Origin: Opitutus sp. GAS368
Lineage (GTDB): Bacteria; Verrucomicrobiota; Verrucomicrobiia; Opitutales; Opitutaceae
Assembly: GCA_945871085.1 (NCBI GenBank)
Contig: CAMBVX010000006.1
Coordinates: 1 to 52,045, forward strand
Direction: 5' to 3'
Length of the DNA: 52,045 nt
The notes under the pieces are model-generated. The model worked only from the letters and a program-made list of their open reading frames with translations, did not search any database and was not told where the DNA came from. The translations under genes were made by a program, and so were the position numbers. Positions 17,516-26,123 of this stretch are shown here, in pieces. Every line of letters begins with the position of its first letter. Position 1 is the first letter of the stretch.

Positions 17516-18706
17516 TCAGGGTTCGATGCGGCGTTTGCCACGGGCCTTCAGTGGAGCGGTCGGCTTGGCGATCGGGATTTCGCCGGTGTATTCCAAGGGT
17601 CGCATGAGGGCGACGAGCTCGCCGGTGACCAAACCGGAAATGATTTGGACCCGACGGGTATCGACGATACCGATGTCGATGCCGCGTACCTCGAAGGTCT
17701 CACCCTTGTTTGCAAAGACATAACGGACCGAGTCGGCGTTGGAAAACACGGCGGAGAGCGGAACGGCCGGTACGTTTTCGACATGGGCGAGCGTAAACAT
17801 TACGGTGGCGGACATGCCGGGGCGAAGACGCGGGTCGGTTTCGTCGACGACGACATCAACCGGAAATACCCGGGTGCGATCACCGGTGGATTCGGTGGCG
17901 ACGGTGGCGATCCGCTTGATCTCTCCGTTGAGCATCATGTTTCGCAGCGAGTCGACGCGGACGCGGGCGACATCGGCCACTTTCAGCCGGGCGACGTCAA
18001 TCTCGTTGATATTGGTGCGGACCATCAGCGCGCTGAGATCGGCCACTTCGCCGAGGAGGGTGCCGCCGTTTTGGGCGGCGGCGCTGGTGACGAGCTGGCC
18101 CTCGGTGAGATCGCGGAGCAGGAGCGTGCCGTCGTGGGGAGCGCGGATGACAGTTTTGGCGAGCTTGTCGCGCAAGTTGGCGGCGCGGGCCTCGTAGACG
18201 GCCGCGTCGTTTTCGGTGAGCGAGAGCGTAGTGCGGGTTTCCTCAAAGTCTTTCGCGGTGATCAGCTCGCGTGTTTTCAGATCTTTTTGCCGCTCAAATT
18301 CACGTTTGGCGCGCGCGACCTTCAGTTTCGAAGCTTCGATGTTGCGGTCGGATTCTTGGAGTTGAGTGAGGATATCTTGCTGGTCCAGTCGGAGGAGTTC
18401 TTGGTCACGCTTCACGCCTTCTCCGTCGATCACAGAGATTTTCATGATCCGGCCGCTGATCTCTGCGCGCAGCTCCGTGGAGAACACGGCACGCAGTCGA
18501 CCCACGGCGACAATTTCCTCGGCGATGTTGGCCACCTTGACGGCTGCGGTGGGGATCTTGGCCTCGCGCTTGGTGCCGAACAACCCGGGGCCGATTTGCT
18601 TCCACACGACCCGCCCGCCCCAGCCGGCAGCGGCGAGAACCGCTACGGTAATCACGAGTTGGAGAGTAACTTTAAGGGGCGAGGATTTTTTGGGGGAAAA
18701 AGCCAT
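17516..18706 (-). CDS. Periplasmic adaptor subunit (HlyD/MacA-like)
   Basis: Product of 396 residues. It begins with a cytoplasmic basic stretch and one membrane anchor (about residues 15-33), then a barrel-sandwich/lipoyl half (I-A-E-E-I-V-A-V-G-R-L). A long alpha-hairpin follows (about 85-180, with repeated L-x-x-L-Q-E-S-D and K-x-A-R-A-K-R-E-F-E). The second lipoyl half contains T-V-I-R-A-P-H-D-G-T-L, then a beta-barrel region ends in R-P-G-M-S-A-T-V. This is the membrane-fusion protein that links an inner-membrane transporter to an outer-membrane channel. It lies between a TonB-dependent receptor and a MacB-like permease, all on the same strand, which suggests one transport unit. Confidence 0.92.
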   Translation of the reverse strand: MAFSPKKSSPLKVTLQLVITVAVLAAAGWGGRVVWKQIGPGLFGTKREAKIPTAAVKVANIAEEIVAVGRLRAVFSTELRAEISGRIMKISVIDGEGVKRDQELLRLDQQDILTQLQESDRNIEASKLKVARAKREFERQKDLKTRELITAKDFEETRTTLSLTENDAAVYEARAANLRDKLAKTVIRAPHDGTLLLRDLTEGQLVTSAAAQNGGTLLGEVADLSALMVRTNINEIDVARLKVADVARVRVDSLRNMMLNGEIKRIATVATESTGDRTRVFPVDVVVDETDPRLRPGMSATVMFTLAHVENVPAVPLSAVFSNADSVRYVFANKGETFEVRGIDIGIVDTRRVQIISGLVTGELVALMRPLEYTGEIPIAKPTAPLKARGKRRIEP

Positions 18707-18788
18707 GGAATCGGAGAGACGGGTGATGGGGGTTTAGGTGACAGTCTGCCGCGAGATATTAGGCTGAATTTTGCGACTGAGAAGACCG

Positions 18789-20831
18789 CTAGAATCCCCA
18801 GCTGACTCCGGCGCTGGGCAGCAGGGGAAGTTGCTCGCGGGGTTTGCGAACGTTGGTGACGAGGGTGCCGTTGACCGTGACGTTGTGGTTATAGCCCACG
18901 ACGTTGGTCCGATCATAGGCATTGAAGATGTCGACAAACACGCGGAGGTCGCCTCGTGACAGTTTAATGCGGCGGGTCGCCCGGAGATCCAGACGGTGGT
19001 AGTCTGGCAGGTCCAGTCCGTAGACCGGACCGTTGGCCGAGACGAGACTGCGGCGACCGTTGGTGAGCGCAGCGAGTGAATAGACCACATCGGTCGTTGG
19101 CCAACCGCTGTGATACTGCCAGGACGCGCTGAATTGCCAGCGGGCGTTGAGCGCGTAGGTGATGTCGCCGTAAATCGTGTGGCGTTGGTCGCGGGAGCGG
19201 GGGACCCAGCGGCCGGCGAGGAGCTCCTCCGTGCGGGCGAGCACGTAGCTGACGTTCCAGCGAAGATTTTGCCCGGTGCGGCCGGCCACGAGAAATTCGA
19301 CGCCGCGGGCGCGCGCGCTCGTCGGGGCGAGGCTGACGCGATCAGTCTGAGTCTCAGGGAAGAGGTCGTAGCCATTGTCGAGATTTTCCCAGCGGGGTCG
19401 CAGGCGTGAGGTGAGTCGCTCGTAGGCTTCGGCGCGGAGATTCACGTTGCGCGTGACGGGAAATTCCAGCCCGAGCACCCGATGTTCGGCGAATTCGGCG
19501 CGACGAAAACGCGTGTCGCCATCGGCGATGGCCAACTCGTGAAGCCGTTGCGGTTGAAAATATGCACCCCACGCGGCCCGGACCGTCGCCCGGCCGACCG
19601 TCAGCGCAGCGTTGAGGCGGGGACTGGTCTGTGATCCGGAGGGGAGGTCTTGCCGGTCGAAGCGCAGGCTCGGCTCAATCACGAGCGAGGCGAACGGGCG
19701 AACGCGGGTGGAAACGAAACCACCGAGCGAATCGCTCTCCGGGCTGGGCGCGGCCTTCGTGGCTACGGTAAGGGTCGTCACCCGGCCGGCCACGACGTCG
19801 TTGGATTGGCGGGCGAGCGCGTAGTTGTAGTGAGCTTGGCCCGATTTTGCCTCCAGCCCGGCGCGCACGAGGGCGCGTTCGCCGAGTTCCAGGGTCCATT
19901 CATTGCGCAGGCCGACGACGTCGAGGTCGCGTTGATCGCTCAAAGAAAAAGGAAACCCGTCGAGCGTCCCGGTGCCGCGGCGATTCCACGTGAGGCGGGT
20001 GAACGACAGCACGGCCTCGCCGGTGACGTCGCGGCCCAAAGCGCCCTGCCAGCGAGTCCACACGTAGTCGCTGTTATAGCTGCTGTTGAGGGACGGGTTG
20101 TTGGTGCGCTGATACGTGAGCGTGTCGCCGGCGTGGAGCGCGTGGAGTGACACGGTGTGCCCGGGGGCAACTTGGTAGGCCACTTGGGCCGTCAGATCGT
20201 AGTAGCGCGGAGTGATTTCGTCATCACGACCAGAGACACGGAGGGCGACATCGGGATAGCCGCGACGCGCGGCGGCGAGCCAGCGTCCACGGCCTTGGGC
20301 GAACACCCCCAGATTACTTCCGCCGATCCCGGTCAGACTGAGATTCAACGTCGTCTGGGGAGTGGTGGCGGTCTTAGTCTCCATCGTTAACACGCCGGCG
20401 AGATGATTCCCATAGTCAGCGGTAAATCCTCCCGTGGTCAGATCCAGCCGGTTGATCGTCTGGGGATCGACGATGGACAGCGCGCCATCAACGTCTTTGA
20501 GGTGAAACGGCTCGATCAATTCGACGCCGTCGAGGCGGGCCAGAACTTGAGAATTCGGAGCGCCCCGCACCCAGAAACGGGCGGTAAAATCATCCGCCGC
20601 CAGACCCGGCAGGCGCGCGATGGAGCGATAAAGGTCGTCGCCGATTTGCGGGAGCGTCTCCAATTCCGCGCTGGTGAGCGTGGCACCGACGGAGGTTCTT
20701 TGCTCGGCGACACCAAACTTGCTGGGGGTGACGATCACCTGGTCGAGCGCCACGGTTGGCTCGGCGCCGAGTGCGCCAGAGCACGAGAGTAAGACTAAGG
20801 TGAAAAGGGTTACGCGGGGCAGGAAGCGCAT
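18789..20831 (-). CDS. TonB-dependent outer-membrane receptor
   Basis: Product of 680 residues from the ATG at 20831, which gives a good signal peptide (basic start, hydrophobic V-T-L-F-T-L-V-L-L-S-C, cleavage near A-L-G-A). An upstream ATG (20945) adds 38 residues that would bury the signal. After cleavage comes a TonB-box-like D-Q-V-I-V-T, then the plug domain with L-x-R-L-D-G-V-E-L and G-G-F-T-A-D-Y-G-N-H-L-A-G. A 22-strand barrel region follows and ends in the C-terminal Phe typical of outer-membrane proteins. It imports a large or scarce ligand using the TonB system; the substrate is not evident. It is the first gene of the unit that continues with the periplasmic adaptor and permease. 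Confidence 0.92.
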   Translation of the reverse strand: MRFLPRVTLFTLVLLSCSGALGAEPTVALDQVIVTPSKFGVAEQRTSVGATLTSAELETLPQIGDDLYRSIARLPGLAADDFTARFWVRGAPNSQVLARLDGVELIEPFHLKDVDGALSIVDPQTINRLDLTTGGFTADYGNHLAGVLTMETKTATTPQTTLNLSLTGIGGSNLGVFAQGRGRWLAAARRGYPDVALRVSGRDDEITPRYYDLTAQVAYQVAPGHTVSLHALHAGDTLTYQRTNNPSLNSSYNSDYVWTRWQGALGRDVTGEAVLSFTRLTWNRRGTGTLDGFPFSLSDQRDLDVVGLRNEWTLELGERALVRAGLEAKSGQAHYNYALARQSNDVVAGRVTTLTVATKAAPSPESDSLGGFVSTRVRPFASLVIEPSLRFDRQDLPSGSQTSPRLNAALTVGRATVRAAWGAYFQPQRLHELAIADGDTRFRRAEFAEHRVLGLEFPVTRNVNLRAEAYERLTSRLRPRWENLDNGYDLFPETQTDRVSLAPTSARARGVEFLVAGRTGQNLRWNVSYVLARTEELLAGRWVPRSRDQRHTIYGDITYALNARWQFSASWQYHSGWPTTDVVYSLAALTNGRRSLVSANGPVYGLDLPDYHRLDLRATRRIKLSRGDLRVFVDIFNAYDRTNVVGYNHNVTVNGTLVTNVRKPREQLPLLPSAGVSWGF

Positions 20832-21160
20832 GGTGCGGAATTCATCAACGATGGGAGAGCGAGGAAACTGTGCGAGCACGAACGGGGCGGCGATGCACCT
20901 ATCAGTTACGACGCTACCTAAAAGCAGGTTTGCGAACGGGTTCACGCGTCACGTTGGATTCGACTTCCACCGTTCCGGGTCTTGAACGGGGTGCGGCAGC
21001 GGAAGCGACGTGGGAGGGAGATAATAATCCTGGTTGAATGGGGACTGATTGTTTTCGGCAATCCGCTCGGTCCTGCAAAAGTCTCTTCCCGTGCGCTTGC
21101 AAATCACTCAACCTGCGGCGCAATGACTCTCGATCCTACTCGCCCAACGAGCGGCAATCC
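20832..21160. other. Divergent intergenic region between the TonB receptor and mpl
   Basis: These 329 bases carry no convincing coding region. They must contain the outward promoters for the leftward TonB receptor unit and for rightward mpl. No riboswitch consensus (for example a B12 box), Fur-box-like palindrome or REP element was found by eye. Confidence 0.6.
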
Positions 21161-22624
21161 ATGAACCACGCGAAGACTCGCCGGAAGATTTACTTTATGG
21201 GAGTTGGTGGCACCGCGATGGGCAACGCTGCGCTCCTGGCACGGGCGGCGGGGCACGATGTGCTGGGGGCGGACACGGGCGTTTATCCGCCGATGAGTGG
21301 CGTGCTAGCGGCCGCCGGGATTGAGCTCCACGAGGGCTATGATCCGGTGCGTTTGGAGAAAATCGCCCCCGACGTGGTCGTGATCGGCAACGCGATGTCG
21401 CGGGGAAATCCCGAGGTCGAATGGCTTTTGGACACCCGGGCGGTGCGGTTTACATCGTTGCCGGCTTTTTTGCACGACGTGGTGCTGCAAACCCGCCGGA
21501 ACATTGTGGTGGCCGGAACTCACGGGAAAACGACCACCACCTCGCTAGCGGCGTTTCTCCTGCGTGAAGCAGGGCGTGATCCCGGTTTTTTGATTGGTGG
21601 CGTGCCGCAGGATCCGCCAATGGGCAGCCATCTGGGTGCGGAGGGCGATCCGTTTGTGATCGAGGGCGACGAGTATGACAGCGCGTTCTTCGACAAGCGG
21701 AGTAAGTTCATCCACTACGCACCCCACATCGCAGTGCTCAACAATCTCGAGTTCGACCACGCGGACATCTTTCGCGATCTCAGCGATGTCCAGCGCACGT
21801 TCACGCATTTTTCCCGCATCGTGCCCCGCAACGGCTACATCGTGCTGAACGGTGACGACACCAACCTGCGTGCGCTCGGGGCGATGGGGTGGACCCACGT
21901 TGTCCGCGTGGGGGTCGGGGAGAGCTGTGACACCCGGATCGTCGATTTTTCCGAGTCTGCAGCCGGGGCGGAGTTTAGTTTGTTTTGGCGCGGCCAAGTG
22001 TGGGCCCACGTGAAATGGTCGCAGCCGGGGATTTTCAACGCGCGCAACGCCGCCATGGCGGCGACGGCGGCTGGGCTCGCACTTGACGCCGGAAATCCGG
22101 CGAGCCTGAGTCTCGCGCCACTCGCGAGATTCCGCGGAGTGAAGCGACGGCAGGAGATTCTGTGGTCGACGAAAACACTGACGGTCATCGAGGATTTCGG
22201 TCACCATCCCACGGCTTTGGCGGAGACGCTGCAGTCATTTCGAGCGCGTTTCCCCGGTGCGATCCTGACGGCGGTGTTTGAACCGCGAAGCAACACGGCG
22301 CGGGTCAAGACGCTCCAGGCCGCCTTCATGCGGGCCCTCGCGCTGGCTGACGAAGTTTACATCGGTGCCATTAACCGACCGGAAAAACTCCGCGAAGACG
22401 AGCGCTTGGATCCCGAGGCGATCGTGCAACAACTCGAAGCGCAGGGCCTAGAGGGCTATTTTTCCCAGACTAATGCGGCTTTGTTGCAAATGCTCATGGC
22501 GAATACGTTGAAGGTGGCGCAATCAGCGGCGAGCAGACCGAGGTTGGTGGCGTTTTTTACCAACGGATCGTTCGACGGTATTATCGGCGAATACGTCGCT
22601 GCGGCGAAAGCGACCGCGAGCTAG
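21161..22624 (+). CDS. mpl: UDP-N-acetylmuramate:L-alanyl-gamma-D-glutamyl-meso-diaminopimelate ligase (Mpl)
   Basis: Product of 487 residues. Mpl attaches the recycled tripeptide L-Ala-D-Glu-meso-DAP to UDP-MurNAc in peptidoglycan recycling, using ATP in the cytosol. N-terminal Rossmann motif G-V-G-G-T-A-M-G is at about 16-23, the P-loop A-G-T-H-G-K-T-T-T-T near 120, and the Mur-ligase E-G-D-E-Y-D-S-A-F-F-D-K and N-L-E-F-D-H-A-D-I-F motifs follow. E-D-F-G-H-H-P-T-A and E-P-R-S-N-T lie in the C-terminal domain; E-G-D-E-Y-D-S-A-F-F-D distinguishes Mpl from MurC. The start at 21161 is set by homology; the frame stays open upstream. Its TAG overlaps the opposite-strand kinase stop at a shared CTAG (22621-22624). 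Confidence 0.93.
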   Translation: MNHAKTRRKIYFMGVGGTAMGNAALLARAAGHDVLGADTGVYPPMSGVLAAAGIELHEGYDPVRLEKIAPDVVVIGNAMSRGNPEVEWLLDTRAVRFTSLPAFLHDVVLQTRRNIVVAGTHGKTTTTSLAAFLLREAGRDPGFLIGGVPQDPPMGSHLGAEGDPFVIEGDEYDSAFFDKRSKFIHYAPHIAVLNNLEFDHADIFRDLSDVQRTFTHFSRIVPRNGYIVLNGDDTNLRALGAMGWTHVVRVGVGESCDTRIVDFSESAAGAEFSLFWRGQVWAHVKWSQPGIFNARNAAMAATAAGLALDAGNPASLSLAPLARFRGVKRRQEILWSTKTLTVIEDFGHHPTALAETLQSFRARFPGAILTAVFEPRSNTARVKTLQAAFMRALALADEVYIGAINRPEKLREDERLDPEAIVQQLEAQGLEGYFSQTNAALLQMLMANTLKVAQSAASRPRLVAFFTNGSFDGIIGEYVAAAKATAS

Positions 22625-24201
22625 ACCGGCGCAGCCAGCGGGACGGGCTGCTGCACGGAGGGAACTGCGGGCTGCGTGAGCGCCACAAAGTTTCCCAGCA
22701 TCGTTTTGAATTTCTTCAAGTCGAGCGGCTTGGTGAGGTGCTCGTCCATGCCAGCAGCCAGGCACTTTTCGCGGGTGCCTTTGCTAATCGCTGCAGTCAG
22801 CGCGATGATCGGGGTGCGCCGGCCCCTGGTCTCGGCAGCCCGGATACGTTGGGTGGCCGTGAAACCATCGAGATCCGGCATGTGCAGATCCATTAAAATG
22901 GCGTCGTAGGGTTTGGTGAGGGCCAGCCGGACGGCATCGCCGCCGCCGCGGGCGATTTCGGGATCAAAGCCGTGGCGTTGCAAGAAGACCTCCAAAAGGA
23001 AACGATTGGTTTCCATATCATCGACGACGAGGATGCGCGGACGGCGAGCTGGTACGAAGGCGCTGGACGACAGTTCGACGGGGGTTTCATCCGGTAGGGC
23101 TACGGCTGCGGCGGGTAGGCTAAACGAGAATTCGGAACCTTCGTCAGGCACACTGTGGAGTGAGATGGCTCCTCCCATCAGTCCGACCAGACGTTGGCAA
23201 ATCGCCAACCCGAGACCCGTGCCGCCGTAGCGACGGGTCGTGGAGGCATCGGCTTGAACAAACATCGTGAAAAGATTTTTTTGCTTCGCGGCGGGGACGC
23301 CGATGCCGGTGTCAATGACCCGGACGCCGAGAGAACCAGCCACGGCGCCGGCCGCGGGCGGTTGCCAAGTCAGGAAGAGAGTCACCGAGCCGCGGGTCGT
23401 AAACTTGATGGCATTGTCGATGAGGTTGATGAGGATTTGGCGGAAGCGCAGCGGATCGCCGGCGATCAGCAGCGGGTTGACGATTTGGGCTTCAAAGCGG
23501 AGCTCGATTTTTTTCTCCAGCGCGCGCGCGCTGAGGAGCCGCAGCACCTCGTGGGCGGTTTCGACTGGGGCGAACGGCAGACGCTCAAGCATGAGTCGGC
23601 CCTCCTCGATCTTGGAGAGATCGAGGACGTCATTGATTAACGCGCTCAGACGTGCGCCCTCACCGGTGATGGTGCCGAGGTAGCCGCGCTGGACTTCATC
23701 GAGGCGAGTTTCAGCCAAGAGGTTGGCAAAGCCCATCACGGCATTGAGCGGAGTCCGGATCTCGTGGCTCATCACCGCGAGGAAATCGCCCTTGGCGCGG
23801 TTGGCCTCATCGGCGGCCACCTTGGCGCTTTGCAGTGCACGCTCGGTGTCGGCGTGTTGGCGAATCTCGGCCCGCATGAGGGCCAGCAGCGTTGAATTCG
23901 TGACCAAAACGGCGATGAGAAAGGCGGTGCCAGCAAGGGCGCTGGCTCGTGCGATCAGGACAGAGGTGTGGCGCGCTTCGACGGGAAAATCCATTGCCGT
24001 GCCAACCCACTCGGCGAGCAATGCACCGCCGGTGGCCAGCACGAGAACAAGGCAGCACGTCGCGGGGGAAAATTCCTGCTCAGCGTGTCGGCGTCGCACC
24101 CACCAGCGACACACACCACAGGTCGTCAAGGCCAAGGCCGCGAGGCAGACCACGTCGAGGCGGTAGCGGAGCAGAGTGTCGAGCTGGGGGGCAGAAAACA
24201 T
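22621..24201 (-). CDS. Membrane-bound hybrid histidine kinase with receiver domain
   Basis: Product of 526 residues from 24201 (an ATG at 24249 adds 16). Three hydrophobic segments lie in the first ~105 residues, suggesting a simple membrane sensor with no extended extracellular domain. A short coiled coil leads to the HisKA helix with F-L-A-V-M-S-H-E-I-R-T-P-L-N (phospho-His at ~146). The ATPase domain follows with D-N-A-I-K-F-T, D-T-G-I-G-V and G-T-G-L-G-L-A-I. A C-terminal receiver domain has V-V-D-D, the phospho-Asp in A-I-L-M-D-L-H-M-P-D-L-D-G and the K-P-L switch Lys. There is no Hpt domain or separate regulator next to it. It sits 126 bases downstream of rimO on the same strand. Confidence 0.92.
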   Translation of the reverse strand: MFSAPQLDTLLRYRLDVVCLAALALTTCGVCRWWVRRRHAEQEFSPATCCLVLVLATGGALLAEWVGTAMDFPVEARHTSVLIARASALAGTAFLIAVLVTNSTLLALMRAEIRQHADTERALQSAKVAADEANRAKGDFLAVMSHEIRTPLNAVMGFANLLAETRLDEVQRGYLGTITGEGARLSALINDVLDLSKIEEGRLMLERLPFAPVETAHEVLRLLSARALEKKIELRFEAQIVNPLLIAGDPLRFRQILINLIDNAIKFTTRGSVTLFLTWQPPAAGAVAGSLGVRVIDTGIGVPAAKQKNLFTMFVQADASTTRRYGGTGLGLAICQRLVGLMGGAISLHSVPDEGSEFSFSLPAAAVALPDETPVELSSSAFVPARRPRILVVDDMETNRFLLEVFLQRHGFDPEIARGGGDAVRLALTKPYDAILMDLHMPDLDGFTATQRIRAAETRGRRTPIIALTAAISKGTREKCLAAGMDEHLTKPLDLKKFKTMLGNFVALTQPAVPSVQQPVPLAAPV

Positions 24202-24327
24202 CGGGTCAGTTTCTGCGAGCAAGCTGGCGCCCGCTCCTGCCCCGGGCAAAAGGCGGATTTACTTATTCGTTACTTAGCGCGGCCTAAGTGTTGCTACGCG
24301 GCGCTGGCGTAGCGCGGAGGTTTTTTC

Positions 24328-25743
24328 TTACTGCGCCTGCTTCGCGATCTTGCGCGTCACCGGTTCTTGTCCGGCCGGGAGCGCGAGCAGATCGTAGTCT
24401 TCGTAGCCGGTGATTTTTACGTTCACGAATGCGCCGACGGGCAAAGTGAGCGGCACGTAGATGCGGCCGTCGATATCGGGGGCGTCGGCCTCGCCGCGCG
24501 CGACGCCGGGCTCTTCGATCAGAGCTTTCAGGGTGCGGCCGGTGAAATTTTTGCTCACCGCGGCGGCGATTTCCTTTTGGAGTTTCATCACGCGGTGCCA
24601 GCGGGCTTCCTTCACTTTGGGCACGATCTGATTTTCCATCTTCGCGCCGCGCGTGCCCTCTTCCTGCGAGTAGCGGAAGACACCGAGGCGCTCGAACTTC
24701 GTCTCGCGGATGAACTCGCAGAGTTCATCAACGTCCGCCTCGGTTTCACCAGGAAAGCCGACAATAAACGTGGTGCGGATGGCGATGCCGGGGATGCCCG
24801 CCCGGATGCGCTTGAGGAGATCGCGAATGTAGGCGGAGGACGTTTCACGCTGCATCTGGCCGAGCATGTGATCGCTGATGTGCTGGAGCGGAATGTCGAT
24901 GTAGCGCGCGACCTTCGGGCACTCGGCGATGGTCTTGATGAGTTCGTCGCTCCAGTGCGCTGGGTGAGTGTAAAGCAGGCGAATCCAGAAATCTCCCTCA
25001 ATGGCATTGAGCTCACGGAGGAGGGTGGTGAGGGCGGAGCCGCGGGAAGAGTCGACGGGCGTGCGCGGGTTCGGACGTTGTTCCCAGGTGTCCATGCCGA
25101 AGAACGTCGTGTCCTGCGAAATCAGATTCAGTTCCTTGACGCCTTCGTGGACGAGCTGGCGCGCTTCGGCGACGACGCTCGCGATGGTGCGACTGCGATG
25201 GCGGCCGCGGATTTGCGGGATAATGCAAAACGTGCACGGGTGATTGCAGCCCTCGGCGATTTTAATGTAGGCAAAATGTTTCGGTGTGAGGCGGAAACGC
25301 GGCGTGTCGTAGTCGGGGATGTAGGTCGATTTGCCTTCGATAAATGTAAGCGGACCGGCTTTCGCCGAGCGGTCATTCGCGTAGAGGCCTTCAATGATGG
25401 GGGCTACTTTTGTGACCTGATCGAGTCCGATAAACGCGTCGACTTCATCATGCAGCGAGGTCGAAAGATCTTTGGAGAATCGCTGGGACATGCAGCCGGC
25501 GACGATGAGTTTTTGCTCCTTGCGGCGTTTCGTCATGCCCCGGTTCTGGTGAACTTCGAGGATGTGCCCGATGGATTCCTCCTTGGAGGAGTCGATAAAC
25601 GAGCAGGTGTTGACGATGACGACGTCCGCCTGCTCGGCGTCCGGGATCACGGTCATGCCGGCTTGGTGCAGGTGGCCGATCATGATTTCGGAATCGACCA
25701 GATTCTTGGCGCAACCGAGGGAGATGAGACTGACTTTGAGCAT
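24328..25743 (-). CDS. rimO: Ribosomal protein uS12 (Asp88) methylthiotransferase RimO
   Basis: Product of 471 residues. RimO is a two-cluster radical-SAM enzyme that adds a methylthio group to an Asp of ribosomal protein S12. The N-terminal UPF0004 domain has the three cluster cysteines in L-G-C-A-K-N, V-N-T-C-S-F and V-A-G-C-M-S. The radical-SAM motif C-N-H-P-C-T-F-C sits in the family-typical A-E-G-C-N-H-P-C-T-F-C-I-I-P-x-I-R-G. The RimO-specific I-S-Q-D-T-T-F-F-G and Y-T-H-P-A-H-W segments are present. A C-terminal TRAM domain ends in I-T-G-Y-E-D-Y-D-L. The start is fixed by M-L-K-V-S-L-I-S-L-G-C. A strong terminator immediately upstream separates it from the small basic gene. Confidence 0.96.
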   Translation of the reverse strand: MLKVSLISLGCAKNLVDSEIMIGHLHQAGMTVIPDAEQADVVIVNTCSFIDSSKEESIGHILEVHQNRGMTKRRKEQKLIVAGCMSQRFSKDLSTSLHDEVDAFIGLDQVTKVAPIIEGLYANDRSAKAGPLTFIEGKSTYIPDYDTPRFRLTPKHFAYIKIAEGCNHPCTFCIIPQIRGRHRSRTIASVVAEARQLVHEGVKELNLISQDTTFFGMDTWEQRPNPRTPVDSSRGSALTTLLRELNAIEGDFWIRLLYTHPAHWSDELIKTIAECPKVARYIDIPLQHISDHMLGQMQRETSSAYIRDLLKRIRAGIPGIAIRTTFIVGFPGETEADVDELCEFIRETKFERLGVFRYSQEEGTRGAKMENQIVPKVKEARWHRVMKLQKEIAAAVSKNFTGRTLKALIEEPGVARGEADAPDIDGRIYVPLTLPVGAFVNVKITGYEDYDLLALPAGQEPVTRKIAKQAQ

Positions 25744-25774
25744 GGCGAGTCGGGGGGCGGGCGGCGGCAGTGAA

Positions 25775-25804
25775 TGAAAAAACCGCGGCCGGAAGACCGC
25801 GGTT
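25775..25804 (-). terminator. Intrinsic terminator of the 32-residue basic protein gene
   Basis: Read leftward, a perfect 8-base stem AACCGCGG / CCGCGGTT (25797-25804 with 25781-25788) with an 8-base loop runs directly into six T residues (A-run 25777-25782 on the given strand), then ATTCA. It lies 27 bases after the small gene's stop and 31 bases before rimO, so transcripts of the small gene should end here. Confidence 0.88.
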
Positions 25805-25830
25805 AAGGGGAGGCTTGGGCCGGACGAAGG

Positions 25831-25929
25831 CTACTTCTTCTTGGCGGCGAGTTTGGCGCGGGCCTTCTTGCGCTTCAGGTAGGAGGCGCGGCGTTTACGT
25901 TTGATGTGCTTGTTCAGTTGTTGACCCAT
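25831..25929 (-). CDS. 32-residue highly basic protein, conserved-type small ORF
   Basis: The product is M-G-Q-Q-L-N-K-H-I-K followed by a Lys/Arg-dominated helix-like tail ending in four residues A-K-K-K. About half of all residues are Lys or Arg, with no acidic residue at all. It resembles small basic proteins I have seen next to rimO or ribosome-related genes in Verrucomicrobia, but I cannot name a family. The charge pattern suggests RNA or ribosome binding. A dedicated intrinsic terminator follows 27 bases downstream, strongly supporting an expressed unit. The ATG at 25927-25929 is the only start giving this compact product; no clear Shine-Dalgarno sequence precedes it. Confidence 0.75.
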   Translation of the reverse strand: MGQQLNKHIKRKRRASYLKRKKARAKLAAKKK

Positions 25930-26123
25930 GGTGTTTTGAAGTGTGAGAGGGGGCGATGTTTCATAGCGCACCGGGCGAGTCAAGCGCCGCGCTGGACTTC
26001 GCGCGGACTTCGGGTGGGCGGCGCGAGCCCTCACGCTTCGTTTTTTGACGCGACACGGGCATAGATTGAACACTACGGTGGGAATTTGCCTCGATCCCTC
26101 GTTTCGTAATTGCCCCAGTAACC

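Noticed and set aside
20832-21160. Cobalamin or other riboswitch upstream of the TonB receptor
   Set aside because: TonB receptors often have one, so I looked for a B12 box or similar conserved core on the minus strand; none was found by eye.
24293-24326. Hairpin GCTACGC/GCGTAGC followed at 7 bases by six T on the plus strand
   Set aside because: The T-run is not adjacent to the stem and no plus-strand gene ends nearby (mpl ends 1.7 kb upstream); for rimO on the minus strand the T-run is on the wrong side.
24367-25773. 468-codon plus-strand frame opposite rimO
   Set aside because: Antisense shadow of a clearly identified radical-SAM gene; no domain, no independent context.
25960-25983. TTGACT and TATGAA as -35/-10 for the 32-residue gene (minus strand)
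   Set aside because: The spacer is 12 bases, too short for a sigma-70 promoter; no better-spaced -10 was found.
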